Source: Anas platyrhynchos (lineage: Eukaryota; Chordata; Aves; Anseriformes; Anatidae). Taken from it: 64,000 nt of DNA. The notes below the pieces were generated by a model, which was not told the origin of the DNA, did not search any database, and was given only the letters and a program-made list of their open reading frames with translations. The DNA lies in the NCBI RefSeq assembly GCF_047663525.1, contig NC_092593.1, forward strand, positions 29,414,501-29,478,500. Reading direction: 5' to 3'. Position 1 is the stretch's first letter. Every line of letters begins with the position of its first letter. The translations under genes and the position numbers were made by a program. Positions 8,386-20,704 of the stretch are shown piece after piece.

Positions 8386-11300
8386 CAGGACTTAAGGACT
8401 TAAGTATCACGGGCTGCTTCCAAGCTCTGTTTTTGAAGGGGCTTGGGAGGACGCGGGGGGGGAGGAAGAGCAATCTGACCGGAGCGGTGAAGTATCTGCA
8501 GATCCCATTAGGATTCCTCCGAAGTGCATCTTGGATTCACTCTGAGAGCTGGCGCGGAGGCGCGATGGATCACGCCACGGTCTGTCAGAGCCCCTGCTCC
8601 GAAGGATCCCGGCTCACGGTGCCGGTGCTGCCGCTCTGGTTAGCAATTTATTCCTGGGGCAGTGCCATAAAAACTCCTCTAGCTGAGCTGTGCTGGCTGT
8701 TTGTTTCTGGAGGGAGGGAAACAACACACAAACACGCAACTTCACAACCTCCCCCTAGTCTAAAACACGGAGCCTTGATTTTTGCCCTGGGGTCCAGAGC
8801 AGCTCGTTTCCCAAGTTCATCGGCGGGGCAGCCAGCAGGTACCTGCCCAGCACTCACTGCAGGGAGCCAGCCCTGCCAGCCAGGAGGGCCAAGTGGCGTT
8901 GGCATGAGCTCCGTGGTCTGCAGGGAGCTTGAACAAAGCCCATGCCAAAACCCCAAGGGCCACCTCATCGGGGTGGAGGTGCTGGAGAGAAGTTCCTGAG
9001 AGCAAATGACCTCCCAACAGCAGGCAGACCTCCTGCCTAGAATCTCGGATTTGCAGTAATTGCCTAAATAAATATTAAAAAATAAAGAAGGCGAGCTATG
9101 AGTCACCTGTGGAAGGAGCTGAGCCTCATCCCTCTGGAGCAGAGACAAACTGCCTCCAGGCATGGGCAACCTGTGGAAGTTTTGGCTGGTGGTGATGGCA
9201 GTGAGACAGCTCCAGAGATGTCCAGGAGTGAGATAATTCTGGTCTTCCCCCTTGTCCCACTGAAGGACAGTCTTCTGCTTTTCCATTTCCCTGTCTGAAA
9301 GATTTGCCTGTCTCTTCCTCGGCTGTGGGACCGCGGGGAACTGGAGTTTGATGGCAGAGCTGCTCAGGCAAAAGCCAAACAGAGGAAATTAAAAATTGCT
9401 GTGAAAAATGTTCTGAAAAATGTATTGGCTTACAGTGCTCAATGGAAGTTCTCAAGACAAGAAAATCTTTTTTTTCTTCTTCATTAATCTCCCAGTCTTT
9501 TTTTCCTGGGCAAAATAAAAGATGTTAGCCCAAAAGAACACTTCATATTTTGGTTGGTTGCTGGAAAAGCCAAGTGAAACTAGAAGAGGTGCACTGCCAC
9601 CAAAACCATCTGTGGGCTTGGGCAGCCTTGCACAAGCCCTGCTGGGCAGTTGGTGAGAGCCAGCTTCTGGTTCACGTGCTTTTCAAATTTTTAGTTGATT
9701 TCTTTTTTTTTCCAGACAACTTGGATTTCACTTGAAATCTGTCTGGCAGGACCTGGCTTCCAGCCCGCTTGGAACCGTGGCCCATGGAGATTAATGACAT
9801 GGAAAATGAGGAACGCTGACCGTAAAACTCTGAAATTGTGGGAAAAGACAGCTTAGAGCCAGCCTTTGGTGAGGAGGTGTGTGACTTGTTCTGGGATGGT
9901 GTTTGGAGAGGCAAAGGCTCCTGCTGCTCTTGCAGGGGAACAGCCTCATATTTAACAAGAACGTCTTGAAAAAAAGTCTGTCTCTCCGCTCACAAAGGAG
10001 CTGGAGTGTCTCAAGTACAGCAAGTCCTTTCCTTCCCCTCCCAGAGGGTGTGATCCAGGTTTCCGCGGTCAAGAATGTGTTCCTGAAAATACAGGACAGC
10101 ATGGGCTGGGGCAGGGAATCAGCCAGAAGCTCCAGTCTCCGATTTCACCTCCCGACGTGGAGAGGGCACGTCCCTGCCCTGTGCCCCAGCTTTCCTGCCC
10201 ATAAATCAGCAGCTTCCTCGTGTTTTGGGGAGCCGTGATAACTGGTGTGCAGCGGGTGCAAGCCATCCTTGCCGCTTCCCGAGGGTTTTCCTGCGGTGCC
10301 AAAGCACTGGGGATGTGCTGCTGCTTTTGGGGACACTGAACAATCCCTCAGGCTCCAGTCTGGAGTGTCTTGGTTGTGTGTTTGTGGCCGGACTGGTGAT
10401 GGGATGATGGTGTTCACTCTGCTCAGGCTGGCAGGGTGGATTTTTGGGGGTCGCAAGCAGCAGGAGGAACAGGGAATGGGGATGCAGGTGGTGGCTGTTT
10501 CCCCTGGGTGGGATGTCCCTCTGGACTGGCTCTGCTGGATTGCTAAGTAAAAGGCAGATGAAATGCAGATTCAAAAGCTTATTTTTCTCCAGACAACAGG
10601 CTTTTATCTGGGAAGGTCCTCTGAGCAAAGTGCATCTCTCCACCAGGCAGGTGTAATTCACTTGGAAACACATCTTGGGTTTCTGGTCCCCAAAAAGGTA
10701 GGCACAGAGATGCTGTGGGGGGTGGATGGTGTGGATATGGACTGGAGGAGAAAGGTGATTTCCACCTGTCAGGTCATGCACTTTGTGCCCAAGGGTTTTT
10801 GTGATTGTTTCCTGCCTGGCGGAGCTCTGTCCTCAGAGCCTCTCTCTCTGTTTCCTTCCCCAAATCCCAATGGAGCAATATAAGCTCTTTTCTCCCCATT
10901 CTGATGCAAGAGCAGTCAATGGAGGCAGTGGTGGAGGGCACACCCAGAGGTGGCACAGAGCAAAGGATTTTCCTTTTTCCTGCTGCAATTTCCTCTCTCG
11001 GAGTTGTCTGTCTCTGGAGCAGAGGTGTTTGGCCATCCCTTCTGCGGACCCTTCCCAGCAGCCTGTCTCGAGCAGGACCAGTGGCTGCAGGCACTGGATA
11101 AATCAGCAGAGCAGAGGCTCAGAGAGCAATGATTTAGGAGGCTGGGGCATGTCCCCTTCTGGTCGTGACCCTGTGAAAGCAGGACGGGGAGAGGGAGAGG
11201 GCTGTTTGAAGTCCCAGCCAGCCGCCTTTCCTTTTCAGCCCGTTCAGCTGAGCTCGATTGAATTAACATCCCCTGGGTGGAAATGGGGTGAGGGCAGACT

Positions 11301-12729
11301 TCTGCCTCGTGGGTGAGCCCGTGGTGCCCGTGGCACAGAGAGGCCAGCTGCGGGAGCATCCCCACCCTTTGCAAACCGCCCTGGAGGGGCTGGGTGGGTG
11401 GTTTGCTCCTTTGATTATTTCCCCTAACCCAGCCCAAGCAAACAGTGAAGAAACCAGGGAGAAGGGAAGGTGAGGATGAATGGGCCCTCAGATGGGGAAA
11501 GGTGGAAATCACCTGGAAAGAAGAAAGAAGTGTGTGTGTATATATATTTATATACATAAATTTATACAAAAACCTGACCCAGGCCTGAACTTTTCTGGCA
11601 GGGAAGCAAAATTCATGAGGAAACATAGCACAGCCTGCAATTCCTCATTATATCAGTGGGAGCGACGTTACCGGGGCCAGTAAATCTGCCAGATGGCAAC
11701 GGGGGGATTAGGTGGGAAGGTGGGACCCGCAGGAGGGTGTTGTGTCTCCCCTCCCCAGCTCCCCCTCCGCCCCCACCTTCCTCGTTAAGGAATGTTAATC
11801 ACCCCAGCTCCCAAAGTGCTCTGGGAGGTTTGCTTACAATAAAATCTTTACAGGGCTTGGAGAGGGGTTTTCCTTCCTTCTTTCCCTTGCATGCAAGGCT
11901 TGGGAGGGATGGCAGCTCAAAGCTGCTGCCCTGTTGGCGTCTCTGGGGTCTCTCCACCCACAGGAGACTTGAGGTGAGGATCCTCTCAGTGATGTTACAG
12001 GTTCCTGGAGTCATGGGGACCAAAATTTGGACTGGTGACAGGCTGGGGTTCCTTGTTCGTTAACACCAGGTCCATGTGGTGTTGCATCACCGGCAGCATA
12101 AGCACAGTTGGGATGAGAGGAGTGTGGGCTACATCTCTCCACATTTCTTTGACCCTGCTGCATGCATTTGCCCATTGGTCTACCCAAGGACTTTCAAGAA
12201 ACTCAGAGATTTAATTTGTCTGAGATAATTGCCCTTGGTTAGGTTAGTCCACAAGTAAGGAGCAGGCTCAGAGTTATCTGCAGGGCAGGGAAAAGGAAAC
12301 AACCCGACAGATACATGCCTCAGAATCCCCTAAGCCTCGTTTGCTTAAGTAACCAGACCAGCGCTGCCAGGTTGGGGTCAGTCCCAGCTGGGTGTTGGCT
12401 GCCCTGTGCTTCGCAAGGCTTCTGACACATCAAGGAAAAGCCTTTTCAACAAATGCACCAACAAAGAGAGAAAATAAAAGATTAGAAATCAACAGGCTGG
12501 CAGAGGACCCAGCTGGCTCCTTTATCCCCGGGCTTGTTTATTTTCCACCATCGCTGAGGTTGTCCTCGCTGCTCCATCGCGCCAGGAAAAACTGCAGCTC
12601 GGTCCTCCTTCCCCAGCTGTCCTGCTGCTCCCCCTTCAGCCTCCGCTTCCTCCTCTTCCTCCCTGGCTGTCTGTGGCTGCGTGAGCTGTGAAGGATGGGC
12701 AGCTCTTCTGGAGGGGAGGAGGAAAAAGC
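8386..12729. other. Intergenic stretch, mostly featureless
   Basis: GC-moderate DNA with long chance reading frames on both strands (up to 236 codons) that overlap one another and show no domain, signal peptide or repeat. Holds the small GT/TA repeat at 11531-11566. Confidence 0.5.
11531..11566. repeat. (TG)n-(TA)n microsatellite
   Basis: GTGTGTGT passes into TATATATTTATATA. Confidence 0.9.
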
Positions 12730-12960
12730 GCTTCCCCAAGGGCTCGCTGTGATTTCTTGGGAGTGTTTACAGGATTAATACTGGCAAAAACCAAGCCGCC
12801 GGCGGCTGTGCCAAGGAATGATATCACGGGGCTGACGGACTCCAGAGCTGCTTGGACAGATCCGCCAGAGATAAAAGGGGAAACGGTCTGATTAGACCGG
12901 AGCCCCAGCCCATCACCTTGAGAAGATACACGAGTATTTTGGGAGATAAAAAGTGCTGCA
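12730..12960. promoter_or_regulatory. Candidate conserved noncoding element with forkhead and homeodomain-type motifs
   Basis: TGTTTACAGGATTAATAC combines a forkhead core (TGTTTAC) and an ATTAAT site. A perfect 12-base palindrome GCCGCCGGCGGC lies at 12795-12806, and CGGTCTGATTAGACCG forms a six-base-pair hairpin around GATT near 12885-12900. The block is complex and repeat-free. A regulatory role is inferred. Confidence 0.33.
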
Positions 12961-14784
12961 GCCCAGCGGGGCGCTGCCTTCAGCCACTGCAACCAAGCTG
13001 AACGGCTGGCACTCCTCAGAGCCTGCTGAATTGTGGTGTGGGACGCATGTTTTGGTGACCCGAGGGGGCTGTGTACACACATGCGAGCAAAATATCGACC
13101 TATTTGCTAGTGATAAGGCCAAGCAACTCACTGCTCGGCTGCAGAGCTCTTTGCTTCAGGGTGTGCCTGCTGAGAAAAGCTTTTCTCTGTGGGGGGAGTC
13201 TGTGAGCTGGGAAGGAGCTGGTGGGGGAGCAAGGCAGAGCTGAAGATGAAGCCCTGCTTCTGCCTTTCCCTGGGGAGCACCCGCGGTTCTTCAAAGCACG
13301 GGAAGTATCAGCAAGGATTACAAAACCATCCTGAAAAGGAGATTCATGGGTTGTCTGCGTTGCCCCTTCCTCCAGCTAGGCTGCTGTCTTTGCTGCCACG
13401 GTGCTGGTGGGGCCACCAGGCTGCTCCTAGGAAAGCTTGGGCTGGCTCAGAAACATTAAGACATGTCCTAATTTCACTGGGAAAATAAATAGATAAATAA
13501 ATAAAATTAAAGCAACTCCAGGTTTTCCAGACTGGGGAAAAAAATAAATCAGTCCTTTCTTCCACTTTTCTCTATGTGGAAGTTTGCTCTTAATTAATGC
13601 AGGTCTTTTATTTGGGGTTTGTCTGATTAGTTATTTATTTTTATGATGCTAGCAGGAAAAGGAGAAGCCGTAATGCCCAAGCTGCGTCCAGGTGAATGTA
13701 CAAGTCAAGGCCTTGCTTGCCAAGTCCTACAGGGAGAGGAGTGCCTACGTGACCTTGTGGCTTTATGTCCTTTCTGATGAGGGACCATGGAGACCTGAGA
13801 CCTCACTGAAGCCAAGGCTGACTGCAGCAAACTAATCAAAAAGCAAATTATCGTCCATGCGTCTGTCCAGAAATGCTTCAACCAGCCATTGGTCACTTAT
13901 TTGCAGCACCGATTTTTGGAGCCTCTGATGAATGAACAAGGTAAGTCCAGTTTGGGTTTCGTTGTTTGTCTTTGTTCACCATCATCCTGCCTGGGGAAGT
14001 CACCTTCCCTCTCAGGGTACTGCTGCCAACCAAGGATGGCCTGTGAGGTGTAGGAGTCTCGCACGATGGGTTGTTGTGTTTGGTTTGATTTTTTTAATTT
14101 TTAATGCTGGTAAAGATATATCACATGAGCACCCTGCACAGAGCACAGCCCCTTCGTGCTGTGTTCAGGCGAGGAATGTGGGATGCAACAACCCGTGCTC
14201 CAAAGGGCTCAAAAGAGAGGAAAAGAGCATGGGAATGAAGAAAAGCCCTGTTCCTCCTCTCTTTGCAGGTGGGGACCTAGTGCAGATGTGCGTGAACAGC
14301 AGGACGTGTCTCACCCTGGTATAGCTGTGTATGCACCTGTCTCAGCTCATCCTCCAGATTCCCTCTTGAGTTGATGAGAGCACCTCAGAGCGCAATTTAT
14401 CACATCTGCCCCAGGCTTAGTTTGGTTGCGACGAAGCAAGCTCTCTCCGTTAGCTACAAGAGAAATGGCTTATACATGGCCCCATGTTCAGGGCTCCATG
14501 TCATGGAGCTGTGGGATGCCACCTGAAATGTGCCCCGAGGTGCTTCTCACACCACTCTTTCTTTTCTTCCCATGCCAAGAATTTCCTGCTTTGCAGTGCT
14601 TGCAGAGTGTCTGCCTGTCTCACGCTTGTTCCTGCCCAGAGCCCAGTGTTTCCCCAGACAAATGGGCATCCAGACAAGCCCAACCTTGGGAACATCATGG
14701 TGCAAATTCAAACTGAGCCACGTTATATTGCAGTGGTTACAGGATGAGATTGCTTATAGGGCCAGGCAGCAGAGGCTCAAAGAA
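12961..14784. other. Intergenic stretch with an (AAAT)n-like repeat
   Basis: No gene seen. AT-rich segment 13590-13660 has CTTAATTAATG and TGATTAGTTATT, weak homeodomain-type matches. Confidence 0.45.
13483..13510. repeat. (AAAT)n-like microsatellite
   Basis: Six AAAT/AGAT-type units. Confidence 0.9.
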
Positions 14785-14935
14785 CGCTAGATGATAAATT
14801 ACACAATGTCATCAGCTTTGAATGGTTTTTGATCTTTTGTCAGCTCAACGATGACTAATATGATGCAGCATGTGTGTCTCTGCCTACATCACTGCAGGCA
14901 GCATATCATGAGCAGTGCAGAAATAAATCATGCGC
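14785..14935. promoter_or_regulatory. Candidate conserved noncoding element
   Basis: A block rich in ATGATAAATTACAC, ATGACTAATATGATGC and GAAATAAATCATGCGC elements. It is AT-rich but complex, and sharply different from the GC-richer DNA beside it. Resembles a vertebrate deeply conserved noncoding element by texture only. Confidence 0.33.
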
Positions 14936-17319
14936 ATCCCAAAGTACAATGAGAGCGTTAGGAGAGGTTGGGTCAGGTACCAAAGTCAAGGGCTCCTATG
15001 TTCCCTCAGGGTGCTCTGGGTGCTAAGGAAATGCTGTGGGGAGCCAGATGCTGTCTCCCAGGCAGGAACAGAAGACTGCACTGCTTTTTTATGCCTCGGT
15101 ACCTCACAAATACCAGCATCGCCCGTTTTCCCTGGCATACTTGTGGTTAAGAGCCTAACCTGACTCAACAGAGACCTGAGAAAACATCGGTGTCCTTGCT
15201 CTGGTAACCCAAGCTAATTACTGGGAAATGACTAACGGGGATTGGACATAATCCTGTCTCATCAGCACTCTGCCCCACAGCTGCAATAGCAAGGAGAAAA
15301 AATAGGACTGGGCAGGAAAAAGGAAGGCAGAGCAAATATCGTCTCCAAAAGCTTAGAGGGTTTCCTCTGTGACTGACCACCTGCATCAGCAGCTCCCTGC
15401 TGAGAGGAGAGCATTGAAGCAGTGTGACCATGCCCTTTGCGGTGCCATCAGCTTTTTGCCCAAGCTTCACCACGCTGGACGCTGTCCCACAGTACCTCTC
15501 AGTGGTCATGGCCTAAGTACACGTTGGACCAACGTGTACAGGACACAAATGGCCATGTCTGGTGTAGCCTCCTTCCCTTGGCATGGGACCCCACAGCAAG
15601 CCAGTAACTGAGCTGGGAGGACATAAGGTTATAGTGGTGGCCTCTGGCCCATGCCTGTGGATGCTGTTGGATGTCACCAGACAAGGGTGAGCCAAGGCTC
15701 CCAGAGAGGTAGAGGGGGCCTTGCATAGCTCCTCTGTGACCCTTTTCCTGCTATGGCAATTAGGAAGGCTCAGTTGGACCTTTGCAGCGGTTGTGATTTA
15801 TGACCGTCCTGAAGGATTTTGCTGGTGGTTTGGTTAGAGGAAGGCCCCCACCACTCATGGATGGTTTGAATTCGCAAGTGATCTGCTTTCTCCTCATTTC
15901 TGTTAGTGAACGTCAAAGACAATATGGCCATGGAGCTCCACATGGCCAGATCTGGCCATGATAACACACCGTGGGTCAGCAACGGCATCTACCTTTAGGT
16001 GGGTGGCCAGTTTGTGGCCTGGGGCCTCCTGCTCCTCCATGCCCTGCGTCTCCCTGGGTGGTGAAGCAGGAGAGACACCACTGGAGGCCCAGCAGCGTGC
16101 TGGGACCAGGAGGTGCTGTCCTGTGGCATGAAGCAGAAAGCAAGGAAGACATGGGGAACACAGAGGCCCAAGTCCCATGATCTTTCCTAATGGAAAATTC
16201 TGCCACATGGATGCTAGAAAACAGTTGTTTTGGTAAAACTCCATTTTCCAAGAGGAAAATGGTTTATTTCACCTGGAGAAGATCTCACAGGTCATGATGC
16301 AAAATCCTCTATATATTCTTTACACTAAGGCAGAAGCTTGATGGAGAGAACCTAAAGGAAACCAGAGGAAACCATCCTCTCCTAGGGCTGTGGTGGGTTC
16401 CCCTTGCCCAAAGGAGGGTTTCCTGCCATCCAGTGGTTATTCCACCTCTGTGACCTCCCAAAAAAACATCGGCTTGCAGCGCGGCTCGATTCTTATCTCC
16501 ACAAAATGTCTGCCCCAGGCTCGCAGCGCAGCATTGCCTGCTTGCCTGTAACCAGCATGTTGCAACCTCTCTGGAACAGGGCCGAGGCATGGGCGATCAC
16601 ATACATTTTGAATTAGGAAGCCTTTAACTCCTTCTCACGCCATCTGCGCTGTCCTGTCTTTGTATTTTATAGCTGTTTCTGCAGCTCTCCAGCCTGCGGC
16701 TTGGTTACTTTTTCTTCCCCGATGGCAGAACCCAAAGGGTTTTCTTTCCCCGGCGATTGCTGCCGTTGTGTTTGAGCTGGAGAAGTGGCACCACACCACC
16801 CTTCTCTGGAGAGCAGGCCTGGCGGCACACGTGGCTCCTCCATTTTGTCAGCCGCTTCGGCAGAGTGCTGGCGTTGTGGGCGGCGGGGAAACCTGGTGTG
16901 GGTGCTGTGAAATCTGAGCGTGGGGCACCTCCACACCGTCCATACCCTAAGCTTAGCCCGCCTGGAGCCGTACCCTCAAAAACCTCTGGGGATCCCCAGT
17001 TTGTTCATGTCCATGTTACTCAGAGAAAATCATCTCCTCGACTGGTTACCTTCCGCCTCCCTCTAGTGGTTGTGGAGCCGGATGGGCCTGTGGTGGTGGC
17101 AGGGAGGTGGAGAAGGGAACAGCATTGCAGTGTGACGGCTGGCTAACTCCTCACCTTGTTATTAATGCGTCTGAAGGCCACAAGCGGGGTTCCTGCTTGG
17201 TCTGAGAGGGACGCACACGTGTGATATGTCCCTGGCACTGCCAAGCTGCAGTCCGAGCCCTGAGCCAGCACGGTGGAGACAGGGAGTCACACCCTGCAGC
17301 TTCCTTTATTGTTTTCTTA
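14936..17319. other. Intergenic stretch, nothing recognised
   Basis: Mixed DNA without a recognisable gene, repeat or strong regulatory motif. Overlapping short reading frames are chance-like. Confidence 0.5.
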
Positions 17320-17560
17320 AAACAAACACCTTATTTTTTTCCCCCTAAAGAAATAAGCTAAAGAAACGGCTATGCAATTTGCATCATGCCTTAAACGTGC
17401 CCTCTCCCTGTCCCCCATCTCCATGTCAAGACTGTAAGATTACGGGGCTTCGGTTTTATTCATGGGCTGAACCAATTCAAACATGTGGCCGAAAGACTGG
17501 AGAAGAAAGATGTTGTTAATCTGATGCTCTGGCTTCAGTTCCTGATGCTGTCAGCTGCTC
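17320..17560. promoter_or_regulatory. Candidate enhancer-like block with an octamer palindrome
   Basis: ATGCAATTTGCAT at 17372-17384 is a perfect 13-base palindrome containing the POU octamer ATTTGCAT at 17377-17384. It is flanked by AAACAAACACC (forkhead-like) and GTTGTTAATCTGATG. Motifs are read directly; POU factor binding is inferred. Confidence 0.35.
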
Positions 17561-17694
17561 GGAGAGTTAAAAATGAGTAGATGAGTATGGAGCTGAGATG
17601 GGATAATAAATATCAGGCCAGTACCCCCCTTAGTTTCTCCCCTGTCGCCCTGAGATGTTTCAGAGCTGGCGGTATTCATTGCTAAGCAAACATC

Positions 17695-17710
17695 TGTGTG
17701 TGTGTGTGTG
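17695..17710. repeat. (TG)n microsatellite
   Basis: Eight TG units. Confidence 0.9.
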
Positions 17711-18749
17711 AACATCTCCTTCTCGCTAAATATCACAAGAAGGGAGGGAGCTCCTCACCGTGCAGGAGCTGGACAGGCTCTCTGAGGTTTAACGTGAGTC
17801 TGGGGCTGTATTTTTGCATTGACAACCCTTCACCTTCTCCTGCTCACCTAGCCCCGAGTGGGAGCTTTCAGGCTCTCAAGCCCGTGGAGCTGGTGGGCTC
17901 TGTGAAAGAGGAGGGAGCATGAAGTGAGGCTGAAGGCTTTGCCGTTGCCTGTCCTGTCTTCAGACACTGGTTTCTGTGCCCCTGGGAATGATACGCATGA
18001 GCAAGGAGCTCATAGCGTGGCAGCGATGGGGTTGGGCTGAAGCAGCCCCATCTGCGCTCCCCACGGGTCCCTGCAATGTTTCAGCCACTGACGCAAGTTC
18101 TCGGCCCTGTGCGTAGGCAGGGAGATGAGAGGGCTGTAGCAAGCAACTGGTGCATGCTGTTGCACTCCCTGCAGCCTTCAGGCTTTGCCAGATTTTCTTC
18201 TTTTCAGAGACCCTCCTCCCCACCAGGGGTTGCATGCTTCAGCTGGTTTTGGCTTTGAAGGACAAGCAGGACAGTGGCTTGGTGACAAGGTGCTGCTGGA
18301 GGTACAGGCACACAGAGATCCCCTGGCACCTGCCCGTTGTGTTTCCTCACCCGTCACCTTGGCAGAAAGCTTTTCGGGTGTCAGGGAGGAGAAATGTCCT
18401 ACCCAGGGCCTCACAACTGGAATGACCATGCCTGGCTCTTAGCCCCACCTTGCTGGAGCACTGCATATAAACCCCCTCTGTGCACTCCACAAAGCCCAGA
18501 CCTCCTGCGGCTCATTTCTCACGTGTGAGAGCAGAGTCACCTACAAAGGGCGAGCAAACAGTGCCCTGAGAGCCCCAACCTTTCCCCGCCACCCCCAGGA
18601 CGTCTCCCTGTCCTTCCGCTATGCCATCCCTCCTTGGGAACGGCCCGGCCATCGCTCCCGCCCCGCGTCCGCGCACACCCTGACCTTTCTCCCAGCGCTG
18701 TGCACAGATCTGGGGATGGTCTGGGTTGCCTGAGCACTGAGATTCCTTT

Positions 18750-18785
18750 CTCCCTCTCTCTCTCTCTCTTTTTTCTTTTCTTTCC
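18750..18785. repeat. (TC)n and T-rich pyrimidine tract
   Basis: TCTCTC repeat passing into TTTTTTCTTTTC. Confidence 0.9.
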
Positions 18786-18987
18786 CCCTATGGAAGTTGG
18801 GAGGTTTCCAACATGAGTCACTGTCCGCCTCTTCTCCGTAATTAGCGTGCTGGGAGTTGCAAGTATGACTTTGGTGTAGTCTACTAGAATTAATCAAAGT
18901 GTATCTTACACATTTAAATGCAGTAAAACCATCATCCGGCCAAATCCCTCCTGACTGGCACAGCCCTAGCCCCAGTCCTCTCTCCCT

Positions 18988-19042
18988 CTGCTCTTTCCTC
19001 TTCTTTTTTTTTTTTTTTTTCCTTTTCTCTTTTATCCTTCCC
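18988..19042. repeat. Pyrimidine tract with long T run
   Basis: Cytosine/thymine-rich DNA with an uninterrupted run of 17 T residues. Confidence 0.9.
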
Positions 19043-20622
19043 TTTTAGCACTGTTTCCCACAAATGCTTGTAACCTCCCTTTCCCTTAACTTTGGCAAAG
19101 CCCTTCTCACGGTGGTTTATTTTTTGTGCAAGTTTTGCAGCCCATTTCCTTGTGTCCATGAATGCCTCATTGTGGCTGGGTGTTGGGAAGTTGGCACTTT
19201 GGGCTTTGTTTGTTTACTTCACAGTCTTTTGACATCTTAAATATGAGAACAATATTACCATTTGACAATAGGAATAAAAACAAGTGACCCACCCTACTGC
19301 ATCTTTCAACTCCCCATTAAAACCTCTTCATTTGTAATTGATTTCAGGAGTGACCAAACTTTTAAAGGATCAGAAAATGTTATGATTTGGGTTTTTCTCC
19401 CTTTCTGGCCATCTTGTTGTATAATAGCCATATGGGTAGAAGAGCTCCAGTTGCTTTGCTGATGTAAGCTGTGTGCATGGTCAAAACCTTCTCCAAAGTG
19501 CTGCCTGGTGCTGATGTTGGTGGAGATGCCCGCGCTCCAACCTGCACATACCTGCCAGAGGTGGGATTCCCACTGGTCCCCATCCTTCAGGATAGTCTTG
19601 AAGCTGTGTTCTCAGACTGGTCTTGGTGGTGGAGATGTTGGTGCTCATTGTATGAATTTACCTGACCCTTCTCCCCATGCTGGGCTGGGGTGAGCCGCTC
19701 AGGTGTTGATGAGACACCATCTTTGCTCCATCTGAGGGCAGTAATTGGAGAGATGGGATTGCATCTGCAGATGAGTGGTTCTTGTTCTGTGTGCTGTCAC
19801 CAGTCCTCTGTGTCAGTAAATACCAGAGGGGTACATTGGCAAACCCTGGAGGCTCTGCAATTAGAGTTTTGGCTTAATGAGGTGAATTAGTGGTTAAAGA
19901 CAAGGCAAGAGCTCAGGAGGCAAAGGTCGGGCAAAGTCTTGCTATGGCCCTCTATTGTCTCGGAGTGCAGACCTCACCTTGAAAGGGCGGAGAGCTGCTC
20001 ACCAGAGGGAAGCTCCATCTGACATCTCCTGCGAGAACTGCACTCTGTAGGATAACGGAGTAGCTCTGTTAGAAGTGTGTTGAAACAGAATATGGGCTTT
20101 CTGTCATGCAGAGAGTAGTGCTGCTGAGATAAAAGGCATCCTGTACCTTAGAAGTACAGGTAGGAGAGCTGAGAGCTCAGAGTGGGCTGGTCTCCATCCA
20201 GCATTTTCCCTTGAAATTATGATTTATTTTTTTTCCCTGGAAGTGGAGAACAGATTCCCTTGTCTTTTGATACACACGGTATCTGTCATCACTTGAATTC
20301 CTCCCAGATGACCTGCAAGTTCTTAAAGACAAACTTGAAACTTCCCTTTGCCTGGAGAGTGGGACTGTTGCATTCCCTCTTCATTTACCCACCTCTGTTT
20401 TCAGTTCTCCAGATAAATACATAAAAATATATGAGCAGCCGACTTTCTGGTCAGTGAAATTTCAAAAAGTTGAAATACTGATTTGGGAAGAACTGAAACA
20501 TGAAATGTGAATTTCTGGCCAACCAAAAAGAAAAAGGTATATTTTCTGGTCAAGTAAGATATTTCAGTCAGCCTGAAATGAAATACCTGACTTGGACACT
20601 GAATGTTTTATACTGTAAAATT

Positions 20623-20704
20623 AAAAAAAAAAAAAAATCAAAGTCCTTTCAGAGCTTTAATTTAGAAAGGCTTGAAATATGCTGTTCTGATTTTTTTTTT
20701 TTTG
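20623..20704. repeat. Paired A run and T run
   Basis: Fifteen A residues at 20623-20637 and a T run of about 13 ending near 20702, about 55 bases apart; the two could pair as an imperfect stem. Confidence 0.8.

Noticed and set aside
8331..8999. 222-codon open frame on the plus strand
   Set aside because: Starts inside the enhancer-like block and overlaps a 212-codon frame on the other strand; neither looks like a protein family I know.
10916..11626. 236-codon open frame on the minus strand
   Set aside because: Longest chance frame, includes the translated TG/TA microsatellite and shows no recognisable family.
18464..18471. TATA-box-like CATATAAA with CpG-containing DNA about 100 bases on
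   Set aside because: No initiator, no exon-like sequence and no CpG island; single TATA-like words are frequent.
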